From Anaerolineae bacterium (lineage in GTDB: Bacteria > Chloroflexota > Anaerolineae > Aggregatilineales > Phototrophicaceae): a DNA stretch of 64,000 nt. Every line of letters starts with the position of its first letter. Position 1 is the first letter of the stretch. Below the pieces are notes generated by a model. It had not been told where the DNA came from. It ran no database searches and saw only the letters and a program-made list of their open reading frames with translations. The stretch covers positions 36,984 through 100,983 of the forward strand of contig JAJEFB010000021.1 in the NCBI GenBank assembly GCA_022820665.1, given 5' to 3'. Made by a program: the position numbers and the translations under genes. Below are positions 34,874-44,097 of this stretch, in pieces.

Positions 34874-36349
34874 CTAGCGTCGACGCTGGGCCCGCCTGGC
34901 GCCACCGCCCTCCGTCTCTTCGATGAAGCTGTCGCTAAACTCGCCATCGTCGTTGAGGCGAGCCGTCAGCGCCCGCTTATTGTCCGCTCCGGACAAATCA
35001 TCTTCATCAGTATACACTTCGTCGGGACCGCTATGATTAAGCCAAGGTGAGACTTTCATCTGGCGCGTGATTTCGCTTTCGATTTCTTCCTCGCCCTGGT
35101 CGGCGCCCCGCCCATGCTTGTAATAATAGTCCACATATTGATTGACCAAACCAATTCCCCAGGTCGCTGTGACAAAAATTGGCCAGGGAAAACCCCCTCG
35201 ATTGAAGATCCAAAGCAGCCAGCAGATGCCGTTTATCGCCAGAAATACGGTCAAGTGCTGCAGGAAATCGCTGCGGGCTTTGAGTTTCTTTTGGACGCGC
35301 TGCCGGATCAACTCTTCCGGCGAGGGCGGCGGTTGCTTCTTTTTCTTGTCGAAGTGATCGGCCATCTCCGATGCGAACTCAACGCCTTTGCGGATTGATT
35401 GATCAATCTTCTGGCTCAAATCGCCCAGTCCATAATCTTTCGCTTCAAAGTCAAAAGCTAAATGCGGCTTTCGCCGGCCGTCGAAGTTCGCTACGTGCAG
35501 GGGCGGCAGGCGCGTCACGCCCGATTCCGCCAGCGCCAACTTGAGATCGCGCATCAATGCCGTCGCCGTTTGATAGCGCTGCGAGGGCTCCTTGGCCAAA
35601 GCCTTCAACAGGACAGCGTCAAGAGCCGAAGTCAATTCCGCATTGATCTGGCTGGGCGGCGTCGGCGGCGTGTAGATATGCTCGTGCACGATCGCATAAG
35701 CCGTATCTCCCCCGAACGGGGCCTGCCCGGTCAACAGTTCATACAAGATCACCGCAAAAGCATAGACATCGGTTGCCGGACTCAGGTCGCGCTCGCCGCG
35801 CGCTTGTTCGGGCGAAATGTAAAAGGGCGTACCCAACATCATATCGTGGCTGATGGTCGAGTCGCCAACCTGCGCGATTCGCGCCAGACCGAAGTCACTG
35901 ATATAAGGCAGGTCCCGTTCATCAATGAGAATGTTCGAGGGTTTGACATCGCGATGCAAGACGCCCATCTCGTGCGCGTAGGTCAAGCCATCCGCCAGCA
36001 TGCTCATCATGCGAACCATGTCGTCAAGCGCGATGCCTTCTTTGATGGCGCGGCGCTTGAGCGTGCCGCCCTCGATGAATTTCATGACAATATAGGGCTG
36101 CCCGTCGAATTCAGCGTAGTCGTAGATCGGCACGATATGCGGGTGCTCCAGGCGGGCGATGATGCGCGCCTCGCGCTCAAATCGCTCCAGAAAGCTATCA
36201 TCGCGCACGAATGATTCGTGCAAGATCTTGACGGCGACCTGGCGGTCGAGCCGCTCGTGGTAGGCTTGGTACACCGTGGCCATTCCGCCGGAACCGATGC
36301 GCTCAACGATTTTGTATCCGGCGAAATCGTCGCCCGTATTCAAAGTCAT
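34874..36349 (-). CDS. Ser/Thr protein kinase with C-terminal 2TM domain
   Basis: A 491-residue kinase. Kinase core about 12-270: Gly loop RIGSGGMATVYQAY, catalytic Lys in VAVKIL (K42), HRDVKPSNIL, DFGLARI, and GTPFYISPEQARGE. A linker follows, then one 2TM domain (about 350-430) and a charged tail with DDGEFSDSFIEETEGG. There is no PASTA or other extracellular sensor, so input probably comes through the membrane helices. The start overlaps the upstream kinase stop as ATGA. Confidence 0.92.
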   Translation of the reverse strand: MTLNTGDDFAGYKIVERIGSGGMATVYQAYHERLDRQVAVKILHESFVRDDSFLERFEREARIIARLEHPHIVPIYDYAEFDGQPYIVMKFIEGGTLKRRAIKEGIALDDMVRMMSMLADGLTYAHEMGVLHRDVKPSNILIDERDLPYISDFGLARIAQVGDSTISHDMMLGTPFYISPEQARGERDLSPATDVYAFAVILYELLTGQAPFGGDTAYAIVHEHIYTPPTPPSQINAELTSALDAVLLKALAKEPSQRYQTATALMRDLKLALAESGVTRLPPLHVANFDGRRKPHLAFDFEAKDYGLGDLSQKIDQSIRKGVEFASEMADHFDKKKKQPPPSPEELIRQRVQKKLKARSDFLQHLTVFLAINGICWLLWIFNRGGFPWPIFVTATWGIGLVNQYVDYYYKHGRGADQGEEEIESEITRQMKVSPWLNHSGPDEVYTDEDDLSGADNKRALTARLNDDGEFSDSFIEETEGGGARRAQRRR

Positions 36350-38082
36350 TCTACGCTCCGCGACGATCGCTGCGACGCCGCTTCTTCAATAAAACTGTCT
36401 GTAAGTTCTCCCTCGTCGTTCAGGCGCGGTTTCGCGATGTCGACATCATCCAATGCGAATTCCAAATCATCATCATGCAGACGCTCCAGCCGCGCCCGCT
36501 CGCGCATCTCCGTCCGGCGCAATTGCCGCGTGATCTCGCCCTCGATTTCCGCCTCACGCTTTTCCGCGCCGCGGCCGTGACGATAATAATAACGCAGGCA
36601 AAGCAGCCCAAGAATAACAGCCCAAAAGCCGAGCGTGGGCATATTACTGATACCGTCATTCCAGTAACCCGGTACCAAGAGCATGTAGAAAACCCACGCG
36701 CTGTTAAGAACCGCAAAAAACGCCGACAGATAAACAATGCTACGGCGAGCGGCGTATTTCTTTTCGATACGCTTGCGTAATTGCCATTCTTCTTCGCCGT
36801 CCAAGTCAGATCTTGCCAGATGCCGGGTAATTTCACGCTCGGTTTCTTGCTTGCGATTGTCAGCGCCCCGCCCATGCTTGTAGTGGTAGCGGACCGCTTG
36901 AAATGCCGGGAAGATAGCCCAGAAGCTGGCAAAATCTGCCAAATCGCGCAAAGCGTATACGCGGTCCTGAAGGATGATGCTCAGCCCAATGATGCCGATA
37001 ACCATGCCAAAAATCACGAGATGGATGATCAAGGCGCGGCGAGCGCGAAACTTCTTTTCCACGCGCTCGCGGATGGCAGCCTCTCTTGACTTCGCGCCGC
37101 TTTTTCGCTTGCGCAAGCCCGCTTTGCGCTTGACTCCACGCTCCAACTCAGCGAACCCGGCAAAGTCGCCCAGTTGATTGCCATCGCCGTGGCGCGACTG
37201 CGCTTGTGATCCCTGCTGGACGCGGCTGCGATCGGGCGGCAATTGTCTGAGGCTTGATTCCCCCAGCGCTGTCTTGAAGTCGTCCATCAGCGCCGTCGCT
37301 GTTTGATAGCGTTCTGAAGGCTCCTTCGCCAGCGCTTTCAGCAGCACCTCATCAATCCCCGCGCTCAAGTCGGGATTGATCTGGCTGGGCGGCGTCGGCG
37401 GCGTGTAAATGTGTTCGTGCACGATGGCGTAGGAATTATCGGCGACAAACGGCGTCTGTCCCGTCAGCAGTTCGTACAAGATGACGCCAAAAGAATAGAC
37501 GTCGGTCGCCGGCGTCAGATCGCGCTGGCCCCTGGCTTGCTCCGGTGAAATATAAAAAGGCGTGCCCAGCATCATGTCGTGACTGATGGTCGAGTCGCCC
37601 GCTTGTACGATACGCGCTAACCCGAAATCGCTAATATAGGGCAAGCCGCGTTCGTCGATCAAGATATTCGACGGCTTGATATCGCGATGCAATACGCCCT
37701 TTTCATGCGCATAGGTCAGCGCATCTGCCAAGGAGGTCATCACGCTTTTGATCTCGTCCAGGGTAATGCCGCGCTTGATCAAGCGCCGTTTCAACGTGCC
37801 GCCTTCGATGTATTTCATGACGAAGTAGGGTTGACCTGCGTATTCGTCGTAGTCGTAAACGGGCACGATATGCGGATGTTCGAGGCGGGCGACAATGCGC
37901 GCCTCGCGCTGAAAGCGCTCAAGGAATGTACCATCCTGTACAAAAGTATCATGCATGATCTTGATGGCGACATGGCGATCGAGCCGCTCGTGATAGGCTT
38001 GATAAACCGTCGCCATCCCGCCGGATCCGACTTGTGCGACGATCTTGTAACCGGCGAAATCGTCGCCGATGTTCAAGGTCAT
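36346..38082 (-). CDS. Ser/Thr protein kinase with two C-terminal 2TM domains
   Basis: About 578 residues from ATG 38082, which has TGAGGGA as ribosome site; the TTG at 38094 lies within that site and is rejected. The kinase core is close to that of the next gene (GSGGMATVYQAYHERLDRHV, HRDIKPSNIL, DFGLARI). Two 2TM domains follow at about 340-420 and 440-520, and the tail has RLNDEGELTDSFIEEA. The high similarity of the two kinase cores shows a tandem duplication. It is the first gene of a four-gene kinase/2TM operon. Confidence 0.92.
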   Translation of the reverse strand: MTLNIGDDFAGYKIVAQVGSGGMATVYQAYHERLDRHVAIKIMHDTFVQDGTFLERFQREARIVARLEHPHIVPVYDYDEYAGQPYFVMKYIEGGTLKRRLIKRGITLDEIKSVMTSLADALTYAHEKGVLHRDIKPSNILIDERGLPYISDFGLARIVQAGDSTISHDMMLGTPFYISPEQARGQRDLTPATDVYSFGVILYELLTGQTPFVADNSYAIVHEHIYTPPTPPSQINPDLSAGIDEVLLKALAKEPSERYQTATALMDDFKTALGESSLRQLPPDRSRVQQGSQAQSRHGDGNQLGDFAGFAELERGVKRKAGLRKRKSGAKSREAAIRERVEKKFRARRALIIHLVIFGMVIGIIGLSIILQDRVYALRDLADFASFWAIFPAFQAVRYHYKHGRGADNRKQETEREITRHLARSDLDGEEEWQLRKRIEKKYAARRSIVYLSAFFAVLNSAWVFYMLLVPGYWNDGISNMPTLGFWAVILGLLCLRYYYRHGRGAEKREAEIEGEITRQLRRTEMRERARLERLHDDDLEFALDDVDIAKPRLNDEGELTDSFIEEAASQRSSRSVE

Positions 38083-38180
38083 GCCATCCCTCAAAGAAAG
38101 AAACTGCGCGGTGATAACTTGTTGAAACCGCGCGTACTTTTTGGCCCACCCGCTAATGCAAACGAGCCCGGTCCTTCACC

Positions 38181-38209
38181 ATTATACGCGGCGGGGACCT
38201 GGCAGTCAG
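38181..38209 (-). promoter_or_regulatory. Promoter of the kinase/2TM operon
   Basis: Minus-strand CTGACT (38204-38209), a 17-base spacer and a perfect TATAAT (38181-38186), about 100 bases before ATG 38082. Confidence 0.68.
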
Positions 38210-38286
38210 ATTAGCATTACTTGTCGGCTGTCTACCTGTCTTTGACTACGCAGCAGTTGAAATCGGGTTGCAGGCGGCGCTGGCGA

Positions 38287-39255
38287 TCAGCTAGTGCCGA
38301 AACTCAAGCCCAGTTCATTGAGCCAGCGGCGATAAGCGATGGCAGTCTTGTCGCTGCGCAGGTGCAGTTCCGACTGCAAATCGAGCGGCAGCAACTCGGG
38401 TCGTTGCGATTGCACGATGGGCAAATCCTGATAAGCAATCTCGTCCTGGAAGGCCCGCAGCATCTCGTCGCTGCTGTCGTCTTGCGTCATGACCATCCAC
38501 ATCCACATCAACGACTTGACTTCTTCGATCGGCGTGACCATGAGCAAAATGGCGAATTTCTCCTCGGCTTCCTTGCGGAAATAGGCGACCAGCGGTCGAT
38601 AGACCTTGTAGGTATAGCTCACCCAATTGGGGATATGAGAACCATCGGGATTAGGTTGGAAGACGCGGATATCGGAGGCGGTGATGCCGTTCTCGTCGCT
38701 GAGGACATCGTAGTCCGGTATCTCCGGACGCTCCTGCGTGCCCAGGATATTCTCGTGTACGAAGGGAAAATGCGCGACATCGAGAAAGTTCTCTACCATG
38801 CGCGGTCCAGCCGCCTGAAATTCGTAAGCGCCACAAAGGATTTTTCGGTAGCTTTCGTCCTCCCATTCCTCGAATGTCGGGATCTTATAAGCCGGTTCTC
38901 CCAGGCAAACCCAGACCATATCGTAGGCGATGGCAGCTTGGTAAGTGAAAGTTCTGGCTTTAGCGGGCGGCTTTTGCTCCGGGTGCGCGGGTATGCGGAT
39001 ACAATTGCCCTCAGCGTCGTATGTCCAGCCATGATAGGGACATTGCAGGGTGTCGTCCTCCAGCACCTCGCCGAGCGAGAGCCGCGTACCGCGATGCACG
39101 CACAAGTCCTTCCAAGCGCGGATTTGGTCGCCGGCGCGCCAGATGACGATATCCTCGCCCAAGAGGCGCGCGCCGGCCACATTGTTCCGCGCGTCCAATT
39201 CGGCGACCGGGAGCACGGCATGCCAGTCGTTCAGCAAAATCGGATCGTCTATCAT
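38287..39255 (-). CDS. Rieske non-heme iron oxygenase, large subunit
   Basis: About 322 residues from ATG 39255, fixed by GGGAGG seven bases upstream. The Rieske [2Fe-2S] motif is CVHRGTRL (about 43-50) and CPYHGWTY (about 63-70). The mononuclear iron site reads NFLDVAHFPFVHE, giving the Asp/His/His facial ligands. The layout fits VanA/pheophorbide-a-oxygenase-like monooxygenases. No reductase or ferredoxin gene is adjacent. Substrate is unknown; the divergent SDR may act in the same route. Confidence 0.92.
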   Translation of the reverse strand: MIDDPILLNDWHAVLPVAELDARNNVAGARLLGEDIVIWRAGDQIRAWKDLCVHRGTRLSLGEVLEDDTLQCPYHGWTYDAEGNCIRIPAHPEQKPPAKARTFTYQAAIAYDMVWVCLGEPAYKIPTFEEWEDESYRKILCGAYEFQAAGPRMVENFLDVAHFPFVHENILGTQERPEIPDYDVLSDENGITASDIRVFQPNPDGSHIPNWVSYTYKVYRPLVAYFRKEAEEKFAILLMVTPIEEVKSLMWMWMVMTQDDSSDEMLRAFQDEIAYQDLPIVQSQRPELLPLDLQSELHLRSDKTAIAYRRWLNELGLSFGTS

Positions 39256-39430
39256 GGAGCTGCCTCCCAACTAAAGCTGCTGCGCGGATTATAACATATC
39301 GCGCGCTCCCGCATTGTTCCACCATTTCCAGCGAGTTCATAACCAATGTGGCCGCCGCAAGCTTACGCGAGCGGCAAAGTTTGTGTACCATTGCCGGGGA
39401 ACAGGCACTGGAGAACTTGAGGAAAATACC

Positions 39431-40192
39431 ATGGCACAAATGGCAAACAAGGTCGCGCTGGTAACGGGCGCGGCTTCAGGCATCGGGCGCGCAAGCGCCG
39501 TCGCATTGGCGCGGGAAGGGGCAGCCGTCTGCGCCTCGGATATCAATGATCAAGGCGGCCAGGAGACCGTTCAAGCAATCATCGACGCCGGCGGCGAAGC
39601 CATTTTCGTTCATTGCGATGTGACGCGGGCTAAGGACGTACGGGGAATGGTAGCGGCGACGATCGAGCGCTTCGGGTGCCTGGACGCAGCCGTGAACAAT
39701 GCCGGCATCGCCGGCTCATTCGAGCAGCGCTTGCACGAAGCGGACGACACGCTGTTCCAACTGGTGCTGGCTGTCAATCTGCAGGGCGTCTGGCACTGCA
39801 TGAAAGCCGAATTGGAGCAGATGTTGCCGGCGGGTCAAGGCGCGATCGTCAATATCGCGTCGGTCGCCGGCTTGATCGGCGCGCCCAAAGCCGCCGCCTA
39901 TACCGCCAGCAAACACGCCGTCGTCGGCTTGACGCGCTCGGCCGCGCTGGACTACGCCAAGCGCGGCATACGCGTCAACGCCATCTGCCCGGCCTATACC
40001 GACACGGCTATGGTGCAGGCCGGCATCGCGCTGAATCCGGCGCTGGCGCCCATCATGGAGCGGGCGATACCGATGGGCAGGCTGGGCGCGCCAGAGGAAA
40101 TCGCGGGGGCGGTGGTCTGGTTGTGCTCGGATGCGTCTTCGTTTGTGACCGGGCACCCCCTGGTGCTGGATGGGGGATTGGTAGCGACGTGA
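39431..40192 (+). CDS. Short-chain dehydrogenase/reductase
   Basis: A 254-residue classical SDR. The cofactor motif is TGAASGIG (about 12-19), then NNAGIAG, catalytic Ser in NIASVAG, and YTASK with the Tyr/Lys pair; the C-terminus VTGHPLVLDGGL is typical. Asp at the end of beta-2 (CASDIN) suggests NAD(H) preference. ATG 39431 follows GAGGAAA; the longer frame to 39314 is rejected. Substrate unknown. Divergent from the Rieske gene. Confidence 0.92.
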   Translation: MAQMANKVALVTGAASGIGRASAVALAREGAAVCASDINDQGGQETVQAIIDAGGEAIFVHCDVTRAKDVRGMVAATIERFGCLDAAVNNAGIAGSFEQRLHEADDTLFQLVLAVNLQGVWHCMKAELEQMLPAGQGAIVNIASVAGLIGAPKAAAYTASKHAVVGLTRSAALDYAKRGIRVNAICPAYTDTAMVQAGIALNPALAPIMERAIPMGRLGAPEEIAGAVVWLCSDASSFVTGHPLVLDGGLVAT

Positions 40193-40206
40193 TGTTCCCG
40201 CTATCG

Positions 40207-40234
40207 TTGACAGTGTCATTACCGCTTGTATACT
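40207..40234 (+). promoter_or_regulatory. Strong promoter of the DUF4160/DUF2442 pair
   Basis: TTGACA (40207-40212), 16-base spacer, TATACT (40229-40234). Only eight bases separate the -10 from ATG 40243, so the leader would be one or two bases. Confidence 0.82.
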
Positions 40235-40242
40235 AGGGCATC

Positions 40243-40497
40243 ATGGTCACGGTACTATACAGGCAGCGGCATGGTTATGATGTTCGGATTTATACAAACG
40301 ATCACCCTCCTGCGCATGCGCACGTGTTGAGGGAAGACAAAAAAGTACAGATAAACTTAAATACTTTAGAAGTCAAGCATAATCGTGGATACAGTACGAG
40401 AGAAATTCGGCAGATTCGTAAGTTGGTAACTGAAAACAATAAATTGCTGCTCGATGTCTGGAACGACATCCATGAACAAGGTGAGAGACGAGAATAA
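40243..40497 (+). CDS. DUF4160 protein
   Basis: An 84-residue protein with the DUF4160 signature: GYDVRIYTNDHPPAHAHV near the start, then a short beta strand (VQINLNTLE) and a helical end (STREIRQIRKLVTENNKLLL, W-DIH). It is followed two bases later by a DUF2442 gene; such pairs are widespread and behave like small mobile two-gene modules, sometimes proposed as toxin-antitoxin. Function unproven. Confidence 0.88.
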   Translation: MVTVLYRQRHGYDVRIYTNDHPPAHAHVLREDKKVQINLNTLEVKHNRGYSTREIRQIRKLVTENNKLLLDVWNDIHEQGERRE

Positions 40498-40499
40498 GG

Positions 40500-40841
40500 A
40501 TGACGAGTAGAGACAGCAACATATACATTGAGCCAGTCATTCACGATACGCGCAACGAGCCGCAGCGCGTGACTTTCACCGATACGCACGCCATGATTGA
40601 TTTGGCAGATGGCAGGATAATCGGCGTGCCGCTTCATTTTTTCCCCTTGCTAGAGGCGGCAACCGTCGAAGAACGTCAAAACTACCAACTCGGCAGTAGC
40701 ACAGTGTATTGGGAAGATATCGACGACGGCATTGACTTGACTGCGATGTTATCCGGTCTCTATCTCGAGACAAGAAAAGAGTATAAGGAATACTTGAAGA
40801 AGCTAATCGCCGAGCGCAAGGCGAAAACCACAACTACTTAA
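40500..40841 (+). CDS. DUF2442 protein
   Basis: A 113-residue protein. The DUF2442 core is at about 20-85: VTFTDTHAMIDLADGRIIGV, PLHFFPLL, then YWEDIDDGIDLTAMLSGL. A Lys/Arg-rich tail follows. It is the partner of the DUF4160 gene and its last codons overlap the convergent DUF58 gene by 8 bases. Confidence 0.87.
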   Translation: MTSRDSNIYIEPVIHDTRNEPQRVTFTDTHAMIDLADGRIIGVPLHFFPLLEAATVEERQNYQLGSSTVYWEDIDDGIDLTAMLSGLYLETRKEYKEYLKKLIAERKAKTTTT

Positions 40842-41748
40842 CCAAACCCGCCCGCCGCATATCCGAGAGAATCACCCGCTCCCAGGGCGCGTCGGTCACC
40901 AGCGGGAAATAATAGGCGCCGCGCCGCAGGCATTCGTCGCGGATCTCGTCGCGCCAGGCGCTCAAGCGCTGCTGATAGATGCCGCGCATGGTCGCGTCCA
41001 CCGTGACTTCCTGGGCTTGACCCGTTTCCACATCGATCAAGCGCAGATCGCCGACCAGCGGCGGGCTGATCTCTTCCGGCGCCAGCACGTGTATGAACGC
41101 CACCTCGTGCCCGCGGCTGAGCAGCGCGTTTAATCCATCGACATAACCTGTGGGCGAGAACATATCGCTGATGATCAGCGCCAAGCCCGGACGCCGCGCG
41201 CGCCGCGCGTAATCGCCCAGCATGATATTCAGATCAGTGATGCCCGCCACATCGAGATCTTGTATGAAACGCAGCATGGCGATGCCGCGCCCGCGTCCGC
41301 GCACGGGACCGAAAGTGGCGCTGCCGCCATCGTTGACGGCGGTGAGAATCAGGCGGTCATTGCTGGTCAATGACAGATAAGCCAGCCCGGCAAAGATGCG
41401 CTTGGCGTAAAGCAGCTTCTTTTGATCGGCTTCGCCCTCGGGCGGGAAATCCATGCTGGCGGAGGCGTCGAGGATCAAGTGCGCCGTCAGGTCTTCCTCG
41501 TCTTCCAGCAGTTTGATGAAAGGGCGCTCCAGCCGGGCGTAGATATTCCAGTCGAGTTGACGCAGATCATCGCCCGGCGCATAGTTGCGATAATCGGCGA
41601 ATTCGATGCTGTTGCCGCGTTTGATGGAGCGGCGGTCGCCTTTCATCGCGCCAACTCGCACCTTGCGGGCGACCAGCATCAAAGGTTCGAGGCGACGGCG
41701 AACCGCTTCGGTCAAAAGGGTATGGGCGGCTCCTGGCTGTTCGGACAT
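40834..41748 (-). CDS. DUF58 (vWA-like) domain protein
   Basis: A 304-residue soluble protein with the DUF58 hallmark DYRNYAPGDDLRQLDWNIYAR (about 52-72) and an integrin-type metal site LILDASASMDF (about 90-100) that keeps DxSxS. Such proteins usually occur with MoxR ATPases and transglutaminase-like genes; none is adjacent here, so it is an orphan. A role as chaperone adaptor is inferred from the family. Confidence 0.88.
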   Translation of the reverse strand: MSEQPGAAHTLLTEAVRRRLEPLMLVARKVRVGAMKGDRRSIKRGNSIEFADYRNYAPGDDLRQLDWNIYARLERPFIKLLEDEEDLTAHLILDASASMDFPPEGEADQKKLLYAKRIFAGLAYLSLTSNDRLILTAVNDGGSATFGPVRGRGRGIAMLRFIQDLDVAGITDLNIMLGDYARRARRPGLALIISDMFSPTGYVDGLNALLSRGHEVAFIHVLAPEEISPPLVGDLRLIDVETGQAQEVTVDATMRGIYQQRLSAWRDEIRDECLRRGAYYFPLVTDAPWERVILSDMRRAGLVK

Positions 41749-41787
41749 GCTATGCTCGACAATTCGACAAGAATGCGCTAGACAAGA

Positions 41788-42333
41788 CTAGGTCTCATCG
41801 TCGTCCTCATCATCGTCGTCATTGTCTTCCATATCATCCGGCTCGGCGTCCTCATCTTCCTCTCTATCGGCACCGTCCTCATCGTCTTCAAACTCGAATT
41901 CCAGAATCGCGATATGACGTCCGCGAAACATCTTTTCTTGTTGCACGAAGTTCAAGCGTTCGAAGAGACGGTGGGCGGGCTCGTTGTCCGGTTCGTAACG
42001 AGCGATGACCATCTCGCTGTTCTCAAAATCGTGCACCATGTCAATCAGATAGTCAACAACCCCGTAACCATAACCCCTGCGCTGATGATCGCGGTCGATT
42101 GTCAAACGCTCGATGATCCATTGCGTCGGATTTTCGGCGTGGATCAACATGACATAGCCGATCGCCTCCCCTTCCGCGTCAATGCGGTACGAGGTCACTG
42201 CCGGATGACGCGTCTGCAAAAATGTTAGGAGCAGATTCTTGCTGAAGCGGCGCTGCTCCCGCTCGACGCGGATATGGCGCAGATTCAGGAACTCGCTCAG
42301 CGACTTGATTTCGGTCAGCTTGAAATTCGCCAT
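41788..42333 (-). CDS. GNAT acetyltransferase with long acidic tail
   Basis: About 181 residues. The GNAT fold is at about 15-140, with the acetyl-CoA loop ERLTIDRDHQRRGYGYGVVD (Q/R-x-x-G-x-G/A type) and a late YEPDNEPAHRLFERLNF. The last roughly 40 residues are almost only Asp and Glu, which is odd for the family and may bind basic proteins or metal. ATG 42333 is chosen over GTG 42348. Substrate unknown. Confidence 0.85.
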   Translation of the reverse strand: MANFKLTEIKSLSEFLNLRHIRVEREQRRFSKNLLLTFLQTRHPAVTSYRIDAEGEAIGYVMLIHAENPTQWIIERLTIDRDHQRRGYGYGVVDYLIDMVHDFENSEMVIARYEPDNEPAHRLFERLNFVQQEKMFRGRHIAILEFEFEDDEDGADREEDEDAEPDDMEDNDDDDEDDDET

Positions 42334-42447
42334 TGACGTTAAAACCACTCAAAGCGATTGGGAACGAGTTTAGTGTGCCACAAACAGAACGATAGTCCAG
42401 TGATCTTTTTCGGCGACAAAGTGAATGATAAGGGCTTGTCCATTGCG

Positions 42448-42477
42448 TTGACGGAAGCGGTTCCTTATCCGTATAAT
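42448..42477 (+). promoter_or_regulatory. Catalase promoter
   Basis: TTGACG (42448-42453), 18-base spacer, TATAAT (42472-42477). The transcript would have a leader of about 50 bases. An AT-rich run directly after the -10 could bind a peroxide regulator, but no clear PerR or OxyR site is seen. Confidence 0.78.
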
Positions 42478-42534
42478 ATATACTAAACATACTGTCTGCC
42501 GAGACAAGGCTATTAACGAAAGGTGAGTTTACGC

Positions 42535-44088
42535 ATGGCTGACCGCAAGCAATTGACAACCGCTCATGGCACTCCTATAGGAGACAATCAGAACTCATTG
42601 ACGGCTGGTCCGCGAGGGCCCCTTCTCATGCAAGATTTCCAGCTATTGGAGAAAATGGCGACATTCAACCGGGAGCGAGTGCCGGAACGGGTCGTGCATG
42701 CAAAAGGCTCTGGAGCCTACGGAACATTTACTGTTACCGACGATATCACTCAATATACGAAGGCAGGTCTTTTCTCTGCCGTCGGCAAGAAAACGGACTG
42801 CCTCATCCGCTTTTCTACCGTTGCGGGCGAGCGTGGCGCCGCGGATGCGGAACGCGATGTGCGGGGTTTCGCCGTGAAGTTTTATACCGAAGAGGGCAAT
42901 TGGGATATGGTCGGTAACAACACCCCGGTCTTCTTCGTGCGCGACCCTTACAAATTCGGTGACTTCATTCACACCCAGAAGCGCGATCCCAGGACCAATA
43001 TGCGTTCTAACACATCCATGTGGGATTTCTGGTCGCTTTCGCCCGAAAGCCTGCACCAGGTCACCATTCTGATGAGCGATCGCGGGTTGCCGCAAAGTTA
43101 TCGCTTTGTCAACGGCTACAGTAGCCACACCTACAGTTTTATCAATGCCGACAATGAGCGCTTCTGGATCAAGTTCCATTTCAAAACCATGCAGGGCATC
43201 AAGACCTGGACAAATGCGCAAGCGGCGGAAATTGTCGGGCAAGACCGCGAGAGCTCCCAGCGCGATCTCTACGAAGCCATTGAAAGAGGCGATTACCCTA
43301 AATGGCGCGTCTGCGTTCAAGTGATGCCCGAAGAAGATGCGGCAACCTACCACGTCAATCCCTTCGACCTGACCAAAGTCTGGCCCCATGACGACTATCC
43401 ATTGATTGAAATCGGCATTATGGAACTCAATCGCAACCCGGAAAACTACTTTGCCGATATTGAGCAAGCGGCTTTCGAGCCTTCAAATATTGTGCCAGGC
43501 ATCAGCTTCTCGCCCGATAAAATGCTCCAGGCGCGGATTATGTCCTACGCCGACGCCCACCGCTATCGGATTGGCGTGAATTATGCGGGACTGCCCGCCA
43601 ATAAACCGCAGTGCCCGGTTCATAACTATCATAGGGATGGCAAGCTGCGCTTTGACGGCAACTTCGGCGGCGCGGTCAACTATGAGCCGAACAGCATGGG
43701 AGGACCGGTCGAAGACTCTCGTTACATCGAACCGCCGCTCAAAGTTTCGGGAGACGCTGACCGGTATAACCATCGCGATGGCAACGACGACTATTCGCAA
43801 CCGGGCGACCTGTTCCGCCTAATGAATAAGTCGCAGCAAGAGCAGCTATTCAGCAATATAGCTGAGGCGATGGATGGGGTGCCGGAACGCGTTGTAGCGC
43901 GGCAGATCGTACATTTCTACCGAGCCGACCCGGCTTATGGGCGCGGCGTGGCGGAAAAGCTGAAATTGGATATTGAGCGGATTGCTGTCTTGGCGGATCT
44001 TTCACTGGAAGATCTCTTTGAACAGACCAGTGAGGAGAGGTACAGCGGTTTGCCGGTCCTGTCAGGCTTGCCATCTACCGGCGATTGA
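42535..44088 (+). CDS. katA: Catalase (small-subunit, heme b type)
   Basis: About 517 residues from ATG 42535, with AAGGTGAG as ribosome site. Distal His in [14 protein letters not shown], Asn in [14 protein letters not shown], and the heme-ligand Tyr in [14 protein letters not shown] are all present. Length and sequence fit clade 3 catalases, which bind NADPH. It degrades hydrogen peroxide. It converges with the FAD/Fe-S oxidoreductase gene (9 bases between). Confidence 0.95.
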   Translation: MADRKQLTTAHGTPIGDNQNSLTAGPRGPLLMQDFQLLEKMATFNRERVPERVVHAKGSGAYGTFTVTDDITQYTKAGLFSAVGKKTDCLIRFSTVAGERGAADAERDVRGFAVKFYTEEGNWDMVGNNTPVFFVRDPYKFGDFIHTQKRDPRTNMRSNTSMWDFWSLSPESLHQVTILMSDRGLPQSYRFVNGYSSHTYSFINADNERFWIKFHFKTMQGIKTWTNAQAAEIVGQDRESSQRDLYEAIERGDYPKWRVCVQVMPEEDAATYHVNPFDLTKVWPHDDYPLIEIGIMELNRNPENYFADIEQAAFEPSNIVPGISFSPDKMLQARIMSYADAHRYRIGVNYAGLPANKPQCPVHNYHRDGKLRFDGNFGGAVNYEPNSMGGPVEDSRYIEPPLKVSGDADRYNHRDGNDDYSQPGDLFRLMNKSQQEQLFSNIAEAMDGVPERVVARQIVHFYRADPAYGRGVAEKLKLDIERIAVLADLSLEDLFEQTSEERYSGLPVLSGLPSTGD

Positions 44089-44097
44089 AACCCGCTG

